Source: Saccharomycopsis fibuligera x Saccharomycopsis cf. fibuligera | Taxonomy: Eukaryota; Ascomycota; Saccharomycetes; Ascoideales; Saccharomycopsidaceae | Length of the DNA: 64,000 nucleotides | Assembly (NCBI GenBank): GCA_001936135.1 | Contig: CP012815.1 | Span: forward strand, 682,001 to 746,000 | Direction of reading: 5' to 3' | Part shown: positions 24,327 through 34,468 of the stretch, piece by piece | Layout of the letters: each line of letters starts with the position of its first letter | Position numbering within the stretch: position 1 is the first letter of the stretch | Notes under the pieces: model-generated | Seen by the model: the letters and a program-made list of their open reading frames with translations, nothing else | What the model was told of the DNA's origin: nothing | The model's database searches: none | Translations under genes and position numbers: made by a program

Positions 24327-27300
24327 ATGTTCCTGTTGGGCATTGATCAAATCTTCGGAGCCTCAATATGTGACAATTCATCGTTTGCGATCAAAGATAA
24401 TGTCATTGTGTATACTGCTAGTGGTGGTGTGGTTGTATGCACAGTTGAAGAGTCCCAAATCAAAAATCAAAGATTTTTTTGTGCCAACTACATCTCAAAG
24501 GGGCCCAATGTTAGTGGCAGTAGTACTAATAATGGTGACTACTTGAGTGCATATAATTATCACAGTTATATCAGCAGCTCATTGAAAACGGATAGGTTTG
24601 GATATCCCAAGCTCTTACATCCCATAAATATAAGCTCCTCTACATCGTCATCTTCTTCTTCTTCTAATCTGACCAATGGGGCTTCGACTATCAATAAGGG
24701 TTTAGGGCTTGGCTCAAATTCCGTTGGATTTGAAGACAATTTGGGTCTTTCTGGACATGGTAGTATAAATTATGGTTCAGGCAACACACTCGGCGGAATC
24801 AGCATTACTGGATCCAGTACCAACGGCCACTCCAGTACAAGAATGAGAGACAAAATCAGAACTATAACTTGTGTGGCTATATCTTCAAATAAAAAATTGC
24901 TAGCAGTGGGAGAAAGCGGCTATCAGCCTAGAATCTTGATTTACTCACTCGCTGAAGACTCAAATGATTACCCGTTAGCTTATATATCGGAGCACACGTT
25001 TGGTTTAAATTGTTTGAGCTTTTCAGAAGATTGCAAATATTTGGCATCTTTGGGAGTTTCATCAGATGCTTATTTAAACATTTGGAAAATAAGTAACAAT
25101 AGCACTACTGGTAATTTCAACATAAATTTGGTTGGATCTAATAGATGTACCTCAATTGTTAACAATATGATATGGCAAAATGATCTAATTTACACTTTTG
25201 GATTAAGACATATAAGAGTATGGAAATTTGAAAGGACCGAAGAGGATGTCTTTAACAAAACATTAAATGTGATCAAAGGAAAAAATGCACTACTTGGGAA
25301 TTTGCTTAACGAGAATTTTGTCGATGGATTTATTGTTGATACTATGAATACTGCTTTCTTTCTATCAGACACCGGCTTTTTTTGTATGCTAGACTTATCT
25401 CAAGATACGTTTACTGTCGAACCAGTGAAAAAGTTTAGTGAGTCAATCAGCACATTTTATATTGATGTGCAAAACGATTTGTTTTGGTTTGCTGATGATG
25501 ATAAAAACAGCTTGAAAAGTAAAAAATTCAGTAACATTCTCAATTCTTCAAGCAAGTTTGATTTGAACGATCAGTTAAATTGTCAAAATAAGAGAAACTC
25601 ACTGGTTGGGATATTGGCAGGTAACGGTGCTGGCACCGGTTCACCTACTGCTCGCAGTTCAAAATCAGGAGTACTTACAATAAGAGCGGCGAACAATAGT
25701 CTGCAAGACCCTTCTTTGATATACGTTAGCTGCAACGAAATCAATCTTTACTCAATTCAGTCGAAAAAAGTGGCAAAACTAATTGAGCCTGTGTTTAAGC
25801 ATATTTGTGGCCTTAAAAGAGGTACAAGCAACTCGCTAATATTTTGGTCTGAATATGGCGAGATTGCAGAAATCCTGGTTGAAAATTTTCGTATAAAGAA
25901 TGTTGACACTTTCAACTTAATATCCGATGAATCCGTTGAAAACAAACTTACGGCAATAGAATTGACTTGTGAGAATGAGCTTATACTAGGGGATCGGTTA
26001 GGCTTCCTTTTCATTAAAGATTTGACCAATAATTCTTATTCATATTATACAAAAGCACATGAGTCGGCGATCAATGACATTACGCAAATCACTGTAAACA
26101 ATTATAAGTTTGTAATTACTGTGAGTAGAGATCGGACTATGCAAGTTTTTGTTAAAAAAATTGCATTGCTAGAGAAAAAGATCAATACCAAAGAAAACAC
26201 TATTGAGCAAGACACTAGCACCGGTTTATATAATAATAAATCTCTTGAGGAAGAATCAAACTGGGATTTGTTGGAGACCCTCACTGTACACAAAGCGAAT
26301 ATTATTCAAACTATAACATATGGGAATAAGTTTTACGCTTGTTCTGCCGATAGAACAATTTCAGTTCACAAAATCGAATTCGATCAAGATGATTTTCCAT
26401 ACGTGGTTCGTGAAAAATTGCTCAGTGTACGTACAACTCCTGTGAAGATGGAGATTACAGATTGTGAGAATAAGTCCAAAGTTGAATTGGTAGTCTCAAC
26501 AAATGATAAACTTGTGTCAGTTTACAACTTGAAGACTTTAGAGCTCCAAAGAAACTTGAAGCTTTACAATGAGCTGAACTCATCACTATTACTCGAAAAT
26601 TTTGTTATTCTCAGCGATTTGGATTTGATATTGTGTACATGTTCAGATAAGAGTATAAGAACATTTAGCTATAGTACGGGAAAGCTGCTCACAATAAATT
26701 GGGGTCATTCAGGGCTAATAATCGGTCTTCAGCTTGGCAAAGATGATGGAAGTCAGCCAGATGCAAAAAACACAAAAAACTTGATATCTATAAGTAACGA
26801 CGGTTGCCTTTTCCGTTGGAAACTTGGCTCTGATAAAGAAGTTTCCAACTTCGGCGATGTGACTTTGAAGTTGGAAAAATTGTCACTCAAAAGCAATGGC
26901 CCGATTCTGGATGAAGCAAAGCTACTCAACAGTAAAGTTCAGAGGAAAGTCGTTAAATCTAAGTCTGTATCAAATATGCGGTTACATAAATCTCAAAGCA
27001 CTACAGTACTAAAAACGCGGCCTCTTAATATCGACAGAGGTACAAAGTCTCCAGATGCCAAAAAAAGCTCTATTTCTGTATTATCTAATGATTCGCACTC
27101 TTCCCGTTCTACATCGTCTTTAAGCAGCACCAGATCCAAAGTGCTGTCTTCTTTTACCAGCATACGTGGCTCAAAATCAGAGAAACGACTAAGTCCTTTG
27201 GCTGCTGATAGTCCTACGCAAGAAAGACCTACACTGTCTCTTTTAGAAAGATCTACTCCTAAAAACGGTAACAGAGCTGGCTCTGTGCGCCAAAAAACTT

Positions 27301-27524
27301 CTACAAGTAGCATAGTGGATGACTTGGTTAACTCTTTGAGAGTTTTCAGAAATTTGCATAAGAGCGATGCATTGACTGACACTGAAATGCAGTTAGTACG
27401 GCACGAACTTTTTCTTACGCAAAAATTATTCGGAGATAGCGAAGAAACAAACACAAATGCTAACTTGCTAGAAACGTACAGTGAAGAATTGATTAAGCTT
27501 GTGCAAAAGAAATTGCAAGTATGA
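24327..27524 (+). CDS. Large WD40-repeat protein, MABP1/WDR62-like
   Basis: 1065 residues with many WD-type repeats (for example ITCVAISSNKKLLAVGE, LNCLSFSEDCKYLASLG then AYLNIWKI, and VITVSRDRTMQVFVKK), consistent with two propellers in tandem over residues about 10-850. A Ser/Thr-rich segment (about 880-1000, with KSVSNMRLHKSQST) and a C-terminal helical stretch follow. The N-terminal order (GASICDNSSFAIKDNVIVYTA, then CVAISSNKKLLAVGESGYQP) matches the MAPK-binding protein 1/WDR62 family known from animals and filamentous fungi. In those, the protein acts as a scaffold at spindle poles or in JNK signalling; its job in yeasts is not known to me. A Ser/Asn/Gly insertion occupies about 105-170. 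Confidence 0.75.
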   Translation: MFLLGIDQIFGASICDNSSFAIKDNVIVYTASGGVVVCTVEESQIKNQRFFCANYISKGPNVSGSSTNNGDYLSAYNYHSYISSSLKTDRFGYPKLLHPINISSSTSSSSSSSNLTNGASTINKGLGLGSNSVGFEDNLGLSGHGSINYGSGNTLGGISITGSSTNGHSSTRMRDKIRTITCVAISSNKKLLAVGESGYQPRILIYSLAEDSNDYPLAYISEHTFGLNCLSFSEDCKYLASLGVSSDAYLNIWKISNNSTTGNFNINLVGSNRCTSIVNNMIWQNDLIYTFGLRHIRVWKFERTEEDVFNKTLNVIKGKNALLGNLLNENFVDGFIVDTMNTAFFLSDTGFFCMLDLSQDTFTVEPVKKFSESISTFYIDVQNDLFWFADDDKNSLKSKKFSNILNSSSKFDLNDQLNCQNKRNSLVGILAGNGAGTGSPTARSSKSGVLTIRAANNSLQDPSLIYVSCNEINLYSIQSKKVAKLIEPVFKHICGLKRGTSNSLIFWSEYGEIAEILVENFRIKNVDTFNLISDESVENKLTAIELTCENELILGDRLGFLFIKDLTNNSYSYYTKAHESAINDITQITVNNYKFVITVSRDRTMQVFVKKIALLEKKINTKENTIEQDTSTGLYNNKSLEEESNWDLLETLTVHKANIIQTITYGNKFYACSADRTISVHKIEFDQDDFPYVVREKLLSVRTTPVKMEITDCENKSKVELVVSTNDKLVSVYNLKTLELQRNLKLYNELNSSLLLENFVILSDLDLILCTCSDKSIRTFSYSTGKLLTINWGHSGLIIGLQLGKDDGSQPDAKNTKNLISISNDGCLFRWKLGSDKEVSNFGDVTLKLEKLSLKSNGPILDEAKLLNSKVQRKVVKSKSVSNMRLHKSQSTTVLKTRPLNIDRGTKSPDAKKSSISVLSNDSHSSRSTSSLSSTRSKVLSSFTSIRGSKSEKRLSPLAADSPTQERPTLSLLERSTPKNGNRAGSVRQKTSTSSIVDDLVNSLRVFRNLHKSDALTDTEMQLVRHELFLTQKLFGDSEETNTNANLLETYSEELIKLVQKKLQV

Positions 27525-27815
27525 CGTTGAGAATGGAGAGTTGTCTAACTGATCAGTATATATGTATGTCAAAAATCTATAATATAATGCAAATATGCAG
27601 CTAGGTCACATGGTCAATTTATGTGCGGACGTTGATTTTCTACCAATTTGGCATGCGCTGCTTATCGTGTGGAAGCGATTGATCGTTTTTCTGTAGTTTT
27701 CTTTCTCGTTGTAATTTGGAAGCAACAAAACAGTTGTTTCGTCATTACTCAGTGATTTTTGATAAGCAAATCATACCTAGTGTTTGTGGCATTAGTCCGA
27801 AATATTTCAATAAAA

Positions 27816-29324
27816 ATGTCGTCCAAGTCATTGCAATATGCCAACGAGTTTGTGTCATTCTTAAACAGCTCGCCAACTCCATACCATGCGGTTGACACCA
27901 TCAAGAAGTCATTAGTAAAGGCAAACTTCAAAGAATTAAGCGAAAAAACTAACTGGAAAGGACAAGTGAAAAAAGGTGGCTCTTACTTTGTTACTAGAAA
28001 TGGTTCTTCCCTTATTGCTTTCACCGTGGGACAAAAATGGGTTCCAGGGAATGGTGTCTCAATCATTGGCGCCCATACTGATTCTCCAACCTTAAGAGTA
28101 AAGCCAGTATCCAAGCTGATTTCTAATGGTTACATACAAGTTAAGTGTGAGACCTATGGTGGTGGAATTTTCCATTCATATTTTGATAGAACTTTTTCCA
28201 TTGCTGGGAGACTCTTTATAACTAAAAACGGCAAAACTTTCCCAAAGTTGGTGAAGGTGGACAAACCAATCTTGCAGATTCCTACATTGGCTATCCATTT
28301 GGACAGATCAGTGAATACTAAGTTTGAATTCAACAAAGAAACCAAGTTGGTGCCAATTGCTGGTTTGGAAGACTCTTCTAGTGCTGCAGAAGGCAATGGA
28401 AAGAAAGAGGCTGCTGGCGAAGAGAAGGAGCATTCTTGTTGTGGTGGTTCTGACTTGTCTGATGACGAATTCCATGCATTGGACTCAGTGGTGAAAAGAC
28501 ACAGTCCTCAACTTTTGGATGTCATCGCTCAAGAGGCAGGGGTCGAAGTTTCTGAAATTGAAGATTTTGAATTGATTTTATATGACAACAATAAGTCAAC
28601 TTTGGGCGGTATCAATAATGAATTTGTCTTTAGTGGAAGATTAGACAATTTGACTTCCTGTTTCTGTGGCACTGAAGCTATCATTAAAGCATCCACTGAA
28701 GAAAGTTTAGCCAGTGAACCAAGTATCAGATTGTTAGCTCTTTTTGATCATGAAGAAATTGGCTCTCAATCTGCTCAAGGTGCTGATTCCAATTTCATTC
28801 CTGCTGTGCTCGACAGATTGACTTCATTGACCGGAAATGAAGCCAGCTCCAGCGGTAGTAACATTAGTCACGACTCATACTTGTATGAATCTAGTGCCAA
28901 ATCATTCTTCTTGTCCTCAGACATGGCTCATGGTGTTCATCCAAACTATGCTGAAAATTACGAGGGCAACCATAAGCCAAAATTGAATGGTGGTCCAGTG
29001 ATCAAAGTCAACGCTAATCAAAGATACGTCACCAATAGTCCTGGTATTGTTTTATTGAAAAGAGTAGCAGAAAAGGCCAAAGTTCTGTTACAATTGTTTG
29101 TGGTTCGTAATGATAGTCCTTGTGGATCTACTATTGGGCCAATTGTTTGTTCTAAATTAGGTATTCGTGCTTTGGATATTGGTAACCCACAGTTGAGTAT
29201 GCATAGTATTAGAGAAACTGGTGGCTCTCATGACGTTGAAAAATTGATCAGTTTATTCCAAAGTTATTACGAAAACTATTCTGAAGCTCAGGACAACATT
29301 GTTGTTGATGGATTTTCTGAGTAA
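27816..29324 (+). CDS. APE4: Aspartyl aminopeptidase, M18 family (Ape4/DNPEP)
   Basis: The ATG at 27816 (context aaaATGTC) gives 502 residues, starting MSSKSLQYANEFVSFLN as in homologues; an upstream in-frame ATG at 27759 would add 19 residues. M18 dinuclear zinc metallopeptidase releasing N-terminal Asp/Glu, cytosolic and, in yeast, delivered to the vacuole by the Cvt route. Metal and catalytic residues are present: GAHTDSP (H87, D89), LDN, DHEEIG (311-316), DMAHGVHPNY (369-378), RNDSPCGSTIGP and ETGGSHD (H472). An insertion of about 45 residues rich in Glu/Lys/Ser with a CC pair sits between propeptide-like and catalytic parts. The tail-to-tail neighbour is the HIR subunit, 214 bp away. Confidence 0.95.
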   Translation: MSSKSLQYANEFVSFLNSSPTPYHAVDTIKKSLVKANFKELSEKTNWKGQVKKGGSYFVTRNGSSLIAFTVGQKWVPGNGVSIIGAHTDSPTLRVKPVSKLISNGYIQVKCETYGGGIFHSYFDRTFSIAGRLFITKNGKTFPKLVKVDKPILQIPTLAIHLDRSVNTKFEFNKETKLVPIAGLEDSSSAAEGNGKKEAAGEEKEHSCCGGSDLSDDEFHALDSVVKRHSPQLLDVIAQEAGVEVSEIEDFELILYDNNKSTLGGINNEFVFSGRLDNLTSCFCGTEAIIKASTEESLASEPSIRLLALFDHEEIGSQSAQGADSNFIPAVLDRLTSLTGNEASSSGSNISHDSYLYESSAKSFFLSSDMAHGVHPNYAENYEGNHKPKLNGGPVIKVNANQRYVTNSPGIVLLKRVAEKAKVLLQLFVVRNDSPCGSTIGPIVCSKLGIRALDIGNPQLSMHSIRETGGSHDVEKLISLFQSYYENYSEAQDNIVVDGFSE

Positions 29325-29538
29325 AGGACCTTACGTCTGGTGCCAGTATTTTCCTAAAACATTGAAATAAAAAAAATAAAAGCATTGATATGTTACGCCA
29401 TTGAATATACAATTTATTGAAAAGTATACATAAAGAAAGATTGCGAACAAATAATAAAGAAACATAATCACAAAAGTAGTAATATTACCCAGTGGTAAAA
29501 TGAAGCTTACCATAATACATACAAAAGTGTTCTGACAT

Positions 29539-32500
29539 TCAGGCTTTGATGATATCACTATTGAGTAGCCCAATAGCTTTCCCATACTGTACCAAAATTC
29601 TTTGAACTTCTCTATACTTAGCACACGCCAAAATAATTTCTTTCAAAAGTTCATGCTTATTGAAACCACATATCGTAGGATTCCATCCGGCCTTTTCACT
29701 CTCCTCTTTAGCATTACAGCCACTACCAGCTGCTTTCTTCGAATTGGCTGATGCTGCTCCTTTTGTATATAGCTGATTGTTAAATTGGGCGTTATTTGTA
29801 TCAAGCTTCATATCCTCGCTGTCGCCGTCTTCATCAGTTGAACTTTCATCATCATCCATCCAGTCATCACCTGCATGGTACCGTGGGCCCAACAAGTCCT
29901 GAAATACCTCAGTCAACCTACTTTTGTAAACTAATTCACTTATTCTGATACAGTAACTGAGAAGCAATCTTTTGAATTCATCATGTTCTTGAAGCTTCTC
30001 AGCTATAAGAATCTTATTTTCCAAATGAGCCAAAGAAATACTAATCTCTAAATTTTCATAGCCATGCTTCATTAACATAATCTTGGAAATTTTCTTCAAA
30101 AGGTTGGTTTTCCGCTTTTTGAAAATTTCTTCATTGGTTTTGGATTCAATCAATGATATCACACTAGACCTGTTCTTATGCGATAATATAGTAGATAATG
30201 GATTGTTGGCATTATTATCATCCCCTGTGGTATCTGAACTGTGAGCTTGAGATTGAGCTGGTGGTGTTATAGCAGCAGCGTCCCAATAGTGAGACCCGAA
30301 GGCCCACCATGAGTCACTAATAATACACCAGCTTCCCATATCTTTATCATACAAGTATCCATTACCATTAGACAAGGTGATTAATGGGATTCCTTTAGCA
30401 TTAATAGAGCACAAAGTCATGCTATCGCCCTTCACAATCAACTCATCTTGGTACTTATTGAATGGCTCAAATAAAGTATATATGTTCACTGGTTTGAAAT
30501 GAATTTTGCGCTCATTGACGTTCCATACATATAGCTCACCGATTGATGTTACTGCCATTAAGTAGTTATTTTTACATTCAAGAAAGCTTAAAGCTGAGCC
30601 AAGCACTATTGGTGGGAAAATTCGTTTCCCAGAATTGGAGTAGATAATAACTGTGCCATCAAGAGTGCCAAGGGCCCAAAAACCACGTTCTCCACCAGCC
30701 ACTAAGTTGACAAGTTTTGGAATAAAATCAACGAATATTTCTTTTTTGGCAGTATCATTAGGCAGTAATCCATTACTATTTGCTCGCGCAGATGCTGCTG
30801 CTGGTGCAACTGAGCTTGATACAGCTGCAGCACTGGCAGATCGACCATTTGTAGCACTGGAAGCCACACCGCCAATAGCATCACCAACCAATGCATTTGA
30901 GCTCAACGTAGACACACGATTTTGGAAATTATTTGAAGAAGAATTAAAATTCAGTTCTTTCTCCAATGATACTCTTGTCGGTTTTTGCTCATTGCCACTT
31001 CCATTTTTCACAATTAACATGAAAGAAGAGTCAACAGGAGATTGATGATTTATTGTGAGCGCTGCTTTGGGTATTGCCAATCGTAGCCGGGCAAATGCAG
31101 TAGCTGGATTGATTATCGTAGTGTTAAGAAACTCAATAGGTTCAAAGTTGGTGTTTGATCTTTGCTTCTTAATTTTTGATTCTTCTTGATCAGGGTCTAA
31201 TTCTCGCTGTCTTTTCGCATTAAAAGTAGTTATTCCCTTAGAGACTATGTTTGAAGGCTTATCAAATTCATTTGTTGTGGTACTAATGTTTGATTGTAAA
31301 ATTGTTGCCGGTTTAGACGCAGAACTAGAATTACCATTGCCATAGGATGAAACAAGTAATGGCGCGACTCTTTTCTTCCCACTTTTAGTAATTGTTGCTG
31401 ATTTTAATGTTGATGTTTTTTTAGTTACTGGTGTGGGCTGAACGCGTTTTGACGCATCTTTTTTAGTTTTGTCAGATTGTTCCTCTTTTTTCAAAATTTT
31501 TGATTCATCTTTTGTTTTATTTTCAAGTTTTAGCTTTTCTTGAGCAGTATGCTTCTGTTTGGCTTCCTCGTTGTCCTTCTGTTGTATTTCACTTGCTGCT
31601 TTAGCTTTTTTATGTTCATCAGTAACTTTTTTCCAATCATTTGGATCCTCCAATAGCTTGACACTCTTAGATACCTCTTTCAAGGATTCAGTGAGTTCAG
31701 CAGGTGAGCTTTTCAAGCCTAGTTCATTTTCATCAAATTTCAAAAAATTTAAGGATCCATCTAATGAACCAACAAAAAGTCCCTGACCATCTTTAGTCCA
31801 CTCAATATCTATAATTGTATTGTTTGAAAAATCTTTACCAATAAAAATTGGTTTCTCAATGATCGTAGACCATATCACCAACGTTTTGTCAAGCCCACCA
31901 GTGGCCACTATGCTGTAGTATCTGTTATTTTTAATTTCTTCGTTCAATTCTTTATTAGAAGGAGCAGGCGTGTTGTTGCTTGGATCATTGTCTGCCAATT
32001 CCTTAATCTTAAACAACTGAGGATTAAAACTGATAGTTTCTAGACTAGAGAATTTATGACCCACAAAAGAGCATATTGTTTTAAAATTATTTAATGGTGA
32101 AAGCAATGCAACTACCGTGATATTGTTTAGTGAGTAGGTATTGTTGAAATTTGTTGGATTAAAATTGATCACTGTGCTTGTCTTGCCGTTGTTTGACGGA
32201 TTCAAACTTTTACCCATCTCTTTGGTCCCATTAGGTATAGCGAGTAAGTTGCCGTTAGGTGACCAATTAAAACGATTGAATCTTGTAGTAAGCATTGACT
32301 TTTGTAGTAGCTTGGTTACCGTATTTATTTGTTTAATATAAAATCGTTCGTCTCCTGGTATTAGTTCTTTGAACTTGTACTGATAAAAATGTACTATTTT
32401 GCTGTTGCTTATAACGGTGAGGTAGTTATTGGTTGGGTCAAAAGAAATACTTTTGACAGCTGCCGTGAAATCTGATAGCACGGTTACAAACTTTCTATGT

Positions 32501-33096
32501 TTGAAGTCGTACAAAAGCACTTTGTTATTTAAAGACGCTATTGCTATTAATCTTCCATCGTTAGACCAAGCTATGTCCATTATGGCATCCTCATCGTCCA
32601 ATTCGCTCCTCTGAGTAATGTTTATTGCATCATTTTTTAGCATTTCTGTCGCATTTTTGGCATATAAATCGATAATTAGTTCGGGTTTTGTTTTTAAGTT
32701 GTCTTCCCACGGTGCTTCAATCAAGTATACTTTACCATTAGAATCGCCAGTTATTAGCCAATCATCTATACTAGAGAACTTGACAATATTCACATTAGTT
32801 TCTTTATCATAATTAGCCGTTTGCGGCGGCACGCCTTTATCTTCTTCCTCTTTCTTTGAATCCTGTGCTACTGATTCGAGATTTTCTTGATGATACGTGA
32901 GTGTCTTGAGAGGTTTAACATTATCCACTAGTTCTTTGGTTGGCTCATTTGTTCCCGCGACTTGGTCAAAGTTCTCAATGTTCCAAATCTTAACTTGACC
33001 ATCATTTCCCCCACTGGCTAAGTATTTGCTCTTATGGTTGACAGAAAGTGACAATATCTGTTTCGAAGACTCCGCTGGTACTTTGAAGATCCTCAT
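29539..33096 (-). CDS. HIR histone-chaperone complex WD40 subunit (HIRA family, Hir2-leaning)
   Basis: 1185 residues. The N-terminal half carries WD repeats, beginning MRIFKVP and KYLASGGNDGQVKIWNIE, with later repeats ending VLLYDF, LVIWST and a VGHKFSSLETISFNPQLF segment typical of HIRA proteins. A long charged and Ser/Thr/Lys linker (about 470-700) leads to the C-terminal HIRA (Hira) domain, with SFLECKNNYLMAVTSIGELY, SDSWWAFGSHYWD and GFNKHELLKEIILACAKYRE. The HIR complex deposits H3-H4 independently of replication and represses histone genes. The MR(I/L)xKxP start and C-terminal wording look more like Hir2 than Hir1, but I cannot separate the paralogues without alignment, so no symbol is given. 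It is longer than either S. cerevisiae paralogue (about 840-875) because of low-complexity insertions. Confidence 0.88.
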   Translation of the reverse strand: MRIFKVPAESSKQILSLSVNHKSKYLASGGNDGQVKIWNIENFDQVAGTNEPTKELVDNVKPLKTLTYHQENLESVAQDSKKEEEDKGVPPQTANYDKETNVNIVKFSSIDDWLITGDSNGKVYLIEAPWEDNLKTKPELIIDLYAKNATEMLKNDAINITQRSELDDEDAIMDIAWSNDGRLIAIASLNNKVLLYDFKHRKFVTVLSDFTAAVKSISFDPTNNYLTVISNSKIVHFYQYKFKELIPGDERFYIKQINTVTKLLQKSMLTTRFNRFNWSPNGNLLAIPNGTKEMGKSLNPSNNGKTSTVINFNPTNFNNTYSLNNITVVALLSPLNNFKTICSFVGHKFSSLETISFNPQLFKIKELADNDPSNNTPAPSNKELNEEIKNNRYYSIVATGGLDKTLVIWSTIIEKPIFIGKDFSNNTIIDIEWTKDGQGLFVGSLDGSLNFLKFDENELGLKSSPAELTESLKEVSKSVKLLEDPNDWKKVTDEHKKAKAASEIQQKDNEEAKQKHTAQEKLKLENKTKDESKILKKEEQSDKTKKDASKRVQPTPVTKKTSTLKSATITKSGKKRVAPLLVSSYGNGNSSSASKPATILQSNISTTTNEFDKPSNIVSKGITTFNAKRQRELDPDQEESKIKKQRSNTNFEPIEFLNTTIINPATAFARLRLAIPKAALTINHQSPVDSSFMLIVKNGSGNEQKPTRVSLEKELNFNSSSNNFQNRVSTLSSNALVGDAIGGVASSATNGRSASAAAVSSSVAPAAASARANSNGLLPNDTAKKEIFVDFIPKLVNLVAGGERGFWALGTLDGTVIIYSNSGKRIFPPIVLGSALSFLECKNNYLMAVTSIGELYVWNVNERKIHFKPVNIYTLFEPFNKYQDELIVKGDSMTLCSINAKGIPLITLSNGNGYLYDKDMGSWCIISDSWWAFGSHYWDAAAITPPAQSQAHSSDTTGDDNNANNPLSTILSHKNRSSVISLIESKTNEEIFKKRKTNLLKKISKIMLMKHGYENLEISISLAHLENKILIAEKLQEHDEFKRLLLSYCIRISELVYKSRLTEVFQDLLGPRYHAGDDWMDDDESSTDEDGDSEDMKLDTNNAQFNNQLYTKGAASANSKKAAGSGCNAKEESEKAGWNPTICGFNKHELLKEIILACAKYREVQRILVQYGKAIGLLNSDIIKA

Positions 33097-33584
33097 ATTT
33101 TATTACCGTTTTGTGCTTTTTTGCTGTTCTCAGTAAACTTTTTTTTCTCCTGAATACCCGGTATAGTCTCTCGGCGCTGATAGCAAGTAGACCACTTGAT
33201 TCGCACTTTAACAGAACACAACACAACACTTATGGCAGATGGCAATGGCAATGGCAGTGGCAGTTTATTCAATTATCACGACGGCACTTCCCCGTTGTTT
33301 TCGCTAGTTCGCGATGCGGTTACGAGCTCTTGCAGAGAAGCTCGCTAGGTAAAAAACAGAAACAAGAAAACAGAAAAAAAAAGATTTGAAAGGACATCAA
33401 GTCATCACCAGCCAACACTTGACCTCTTTGGCTCTTGGGTGGCATACATGCTGGACATCGAATAGGACCTGTCTACTATCAGCTTTTGAACACACTCGCA
33501 ATATTTCATTTCATCAAATCTCCCTGAAAATCATATACTTTTGCGTCAATAACATATCCAAAATAGCAAACGCATCTATACAAC
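33097..33584. promoter_or_regulatory. Divergent promoter HIR subunit / CKB2
   Basis: About 490 bp separate the two start codons. A GCAATG hexamer run (33238-33262) and an A-run near 33372-33381 are visible. A TACCCGG match near 33158 resembles a Reb1 half-site. No confident TATA box assignment. Confidence 0.4.
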
Positions 33585-34468
33585 ATGAGTAATGTTGAAG
33601 AGTACACCAGTGAATCAGACTTCAGTGGTATGTTTTACAATTTGGGTTGTTCTTTAAAATAAGAAAATGGAGACTCAAGTTTATTTGTTTGATTAACTAA
33701 CTCTTCTTTATAGAATACTGGATTGATTGGTTTCTAGGAACCAAAGGCAACGAATACTTTTGTGATATTGATTATGAATATATAACTGATCGTTTCAATC
33801 AAACTGGTCTTAATGCTGAAGTTTCCAACATCCAACTTGCCATTGATATAATTACGGATAGTTGTAAGCTCAGTGACTTGGAAGACAACTTAGATGAAGA
33901 CGGTGATGAGGAAGATGAACCGACCAACCTGGCTGCCGATAAGAAGAAGCGCAATCAAGAATTTAGAGAACAATTAGAATACAATGCTAGAGTTTTGTAT
34001 GGGTTGTTTCATGCCAGATATATAATCACCAGCAGAGGATTGCAGAAAATGCTTGAAAAGTACAAGAAGGGTGATTTTGGGTTTTGTCCCCGTGTTTACT
34101 GTCAATTACAGCCATTGCTTCCAATAGGACTTGATGACCAAGCAGGAAGGGCTCCTGTGAAGTTGTATTGTGCCAATTGTGAAGATTTGTACAATCCAAA
34201 ATCATCAAGACACGCGTACATTGATGGTGCTTTCTTTGGTACTAGTTTCCCGGGTATGTTTTTCCAGACATTCCCAAATTTGGTGCCTGTCCACAACACA
34301 GAAGTTTGTTGTCCAAAAATATACGGATTTGAGTTGCACGAAGCCAGCAAGCTTAACAGATGGAGAGAATTGCAAAGGAAGAAGTTGGAGCAGAAGTTGG
34401 TTGATAAAAACATCCAGGTGGTCAACTGCGCTGGTGGTTATGCTAAGAAGCAGAAAGACAGTAGTTGA
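33585..34468 (+). CDS. CKB2: Casein kinase II regulatory beta' subunit, one intron
   Basis: Exon 1 is 33585-33627 (14 codons plus one base); the intron 33628-33713 has a GTATGT donor, AACTAAC branch site (33695-33701) and TAG acceptor; exon 2 is 33714-34468. The spliced length of 798 nt encodes 265 residues. The join restores EYWIDWFLGTKGNEYFCDID, the conserved beta-subunit start. Zinc-binding cysteines appear as CPRVYC and CANC, followed by DLYNPKSSRHAYIDGAFFGT and FPGMFFQTFP. Similarity to Ckb2 (WIDxFLGxKGxEYFCD; FGFELHxxxxLxRWxELQRxKL near the C-terminus) is clearly better than to Ckb1. It stabilises and targets the CK2 holoenzyme. An acidic patch (DEDGDEEDE) resembles the regulatory acidic groove loop. 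Confidence 0.97.
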
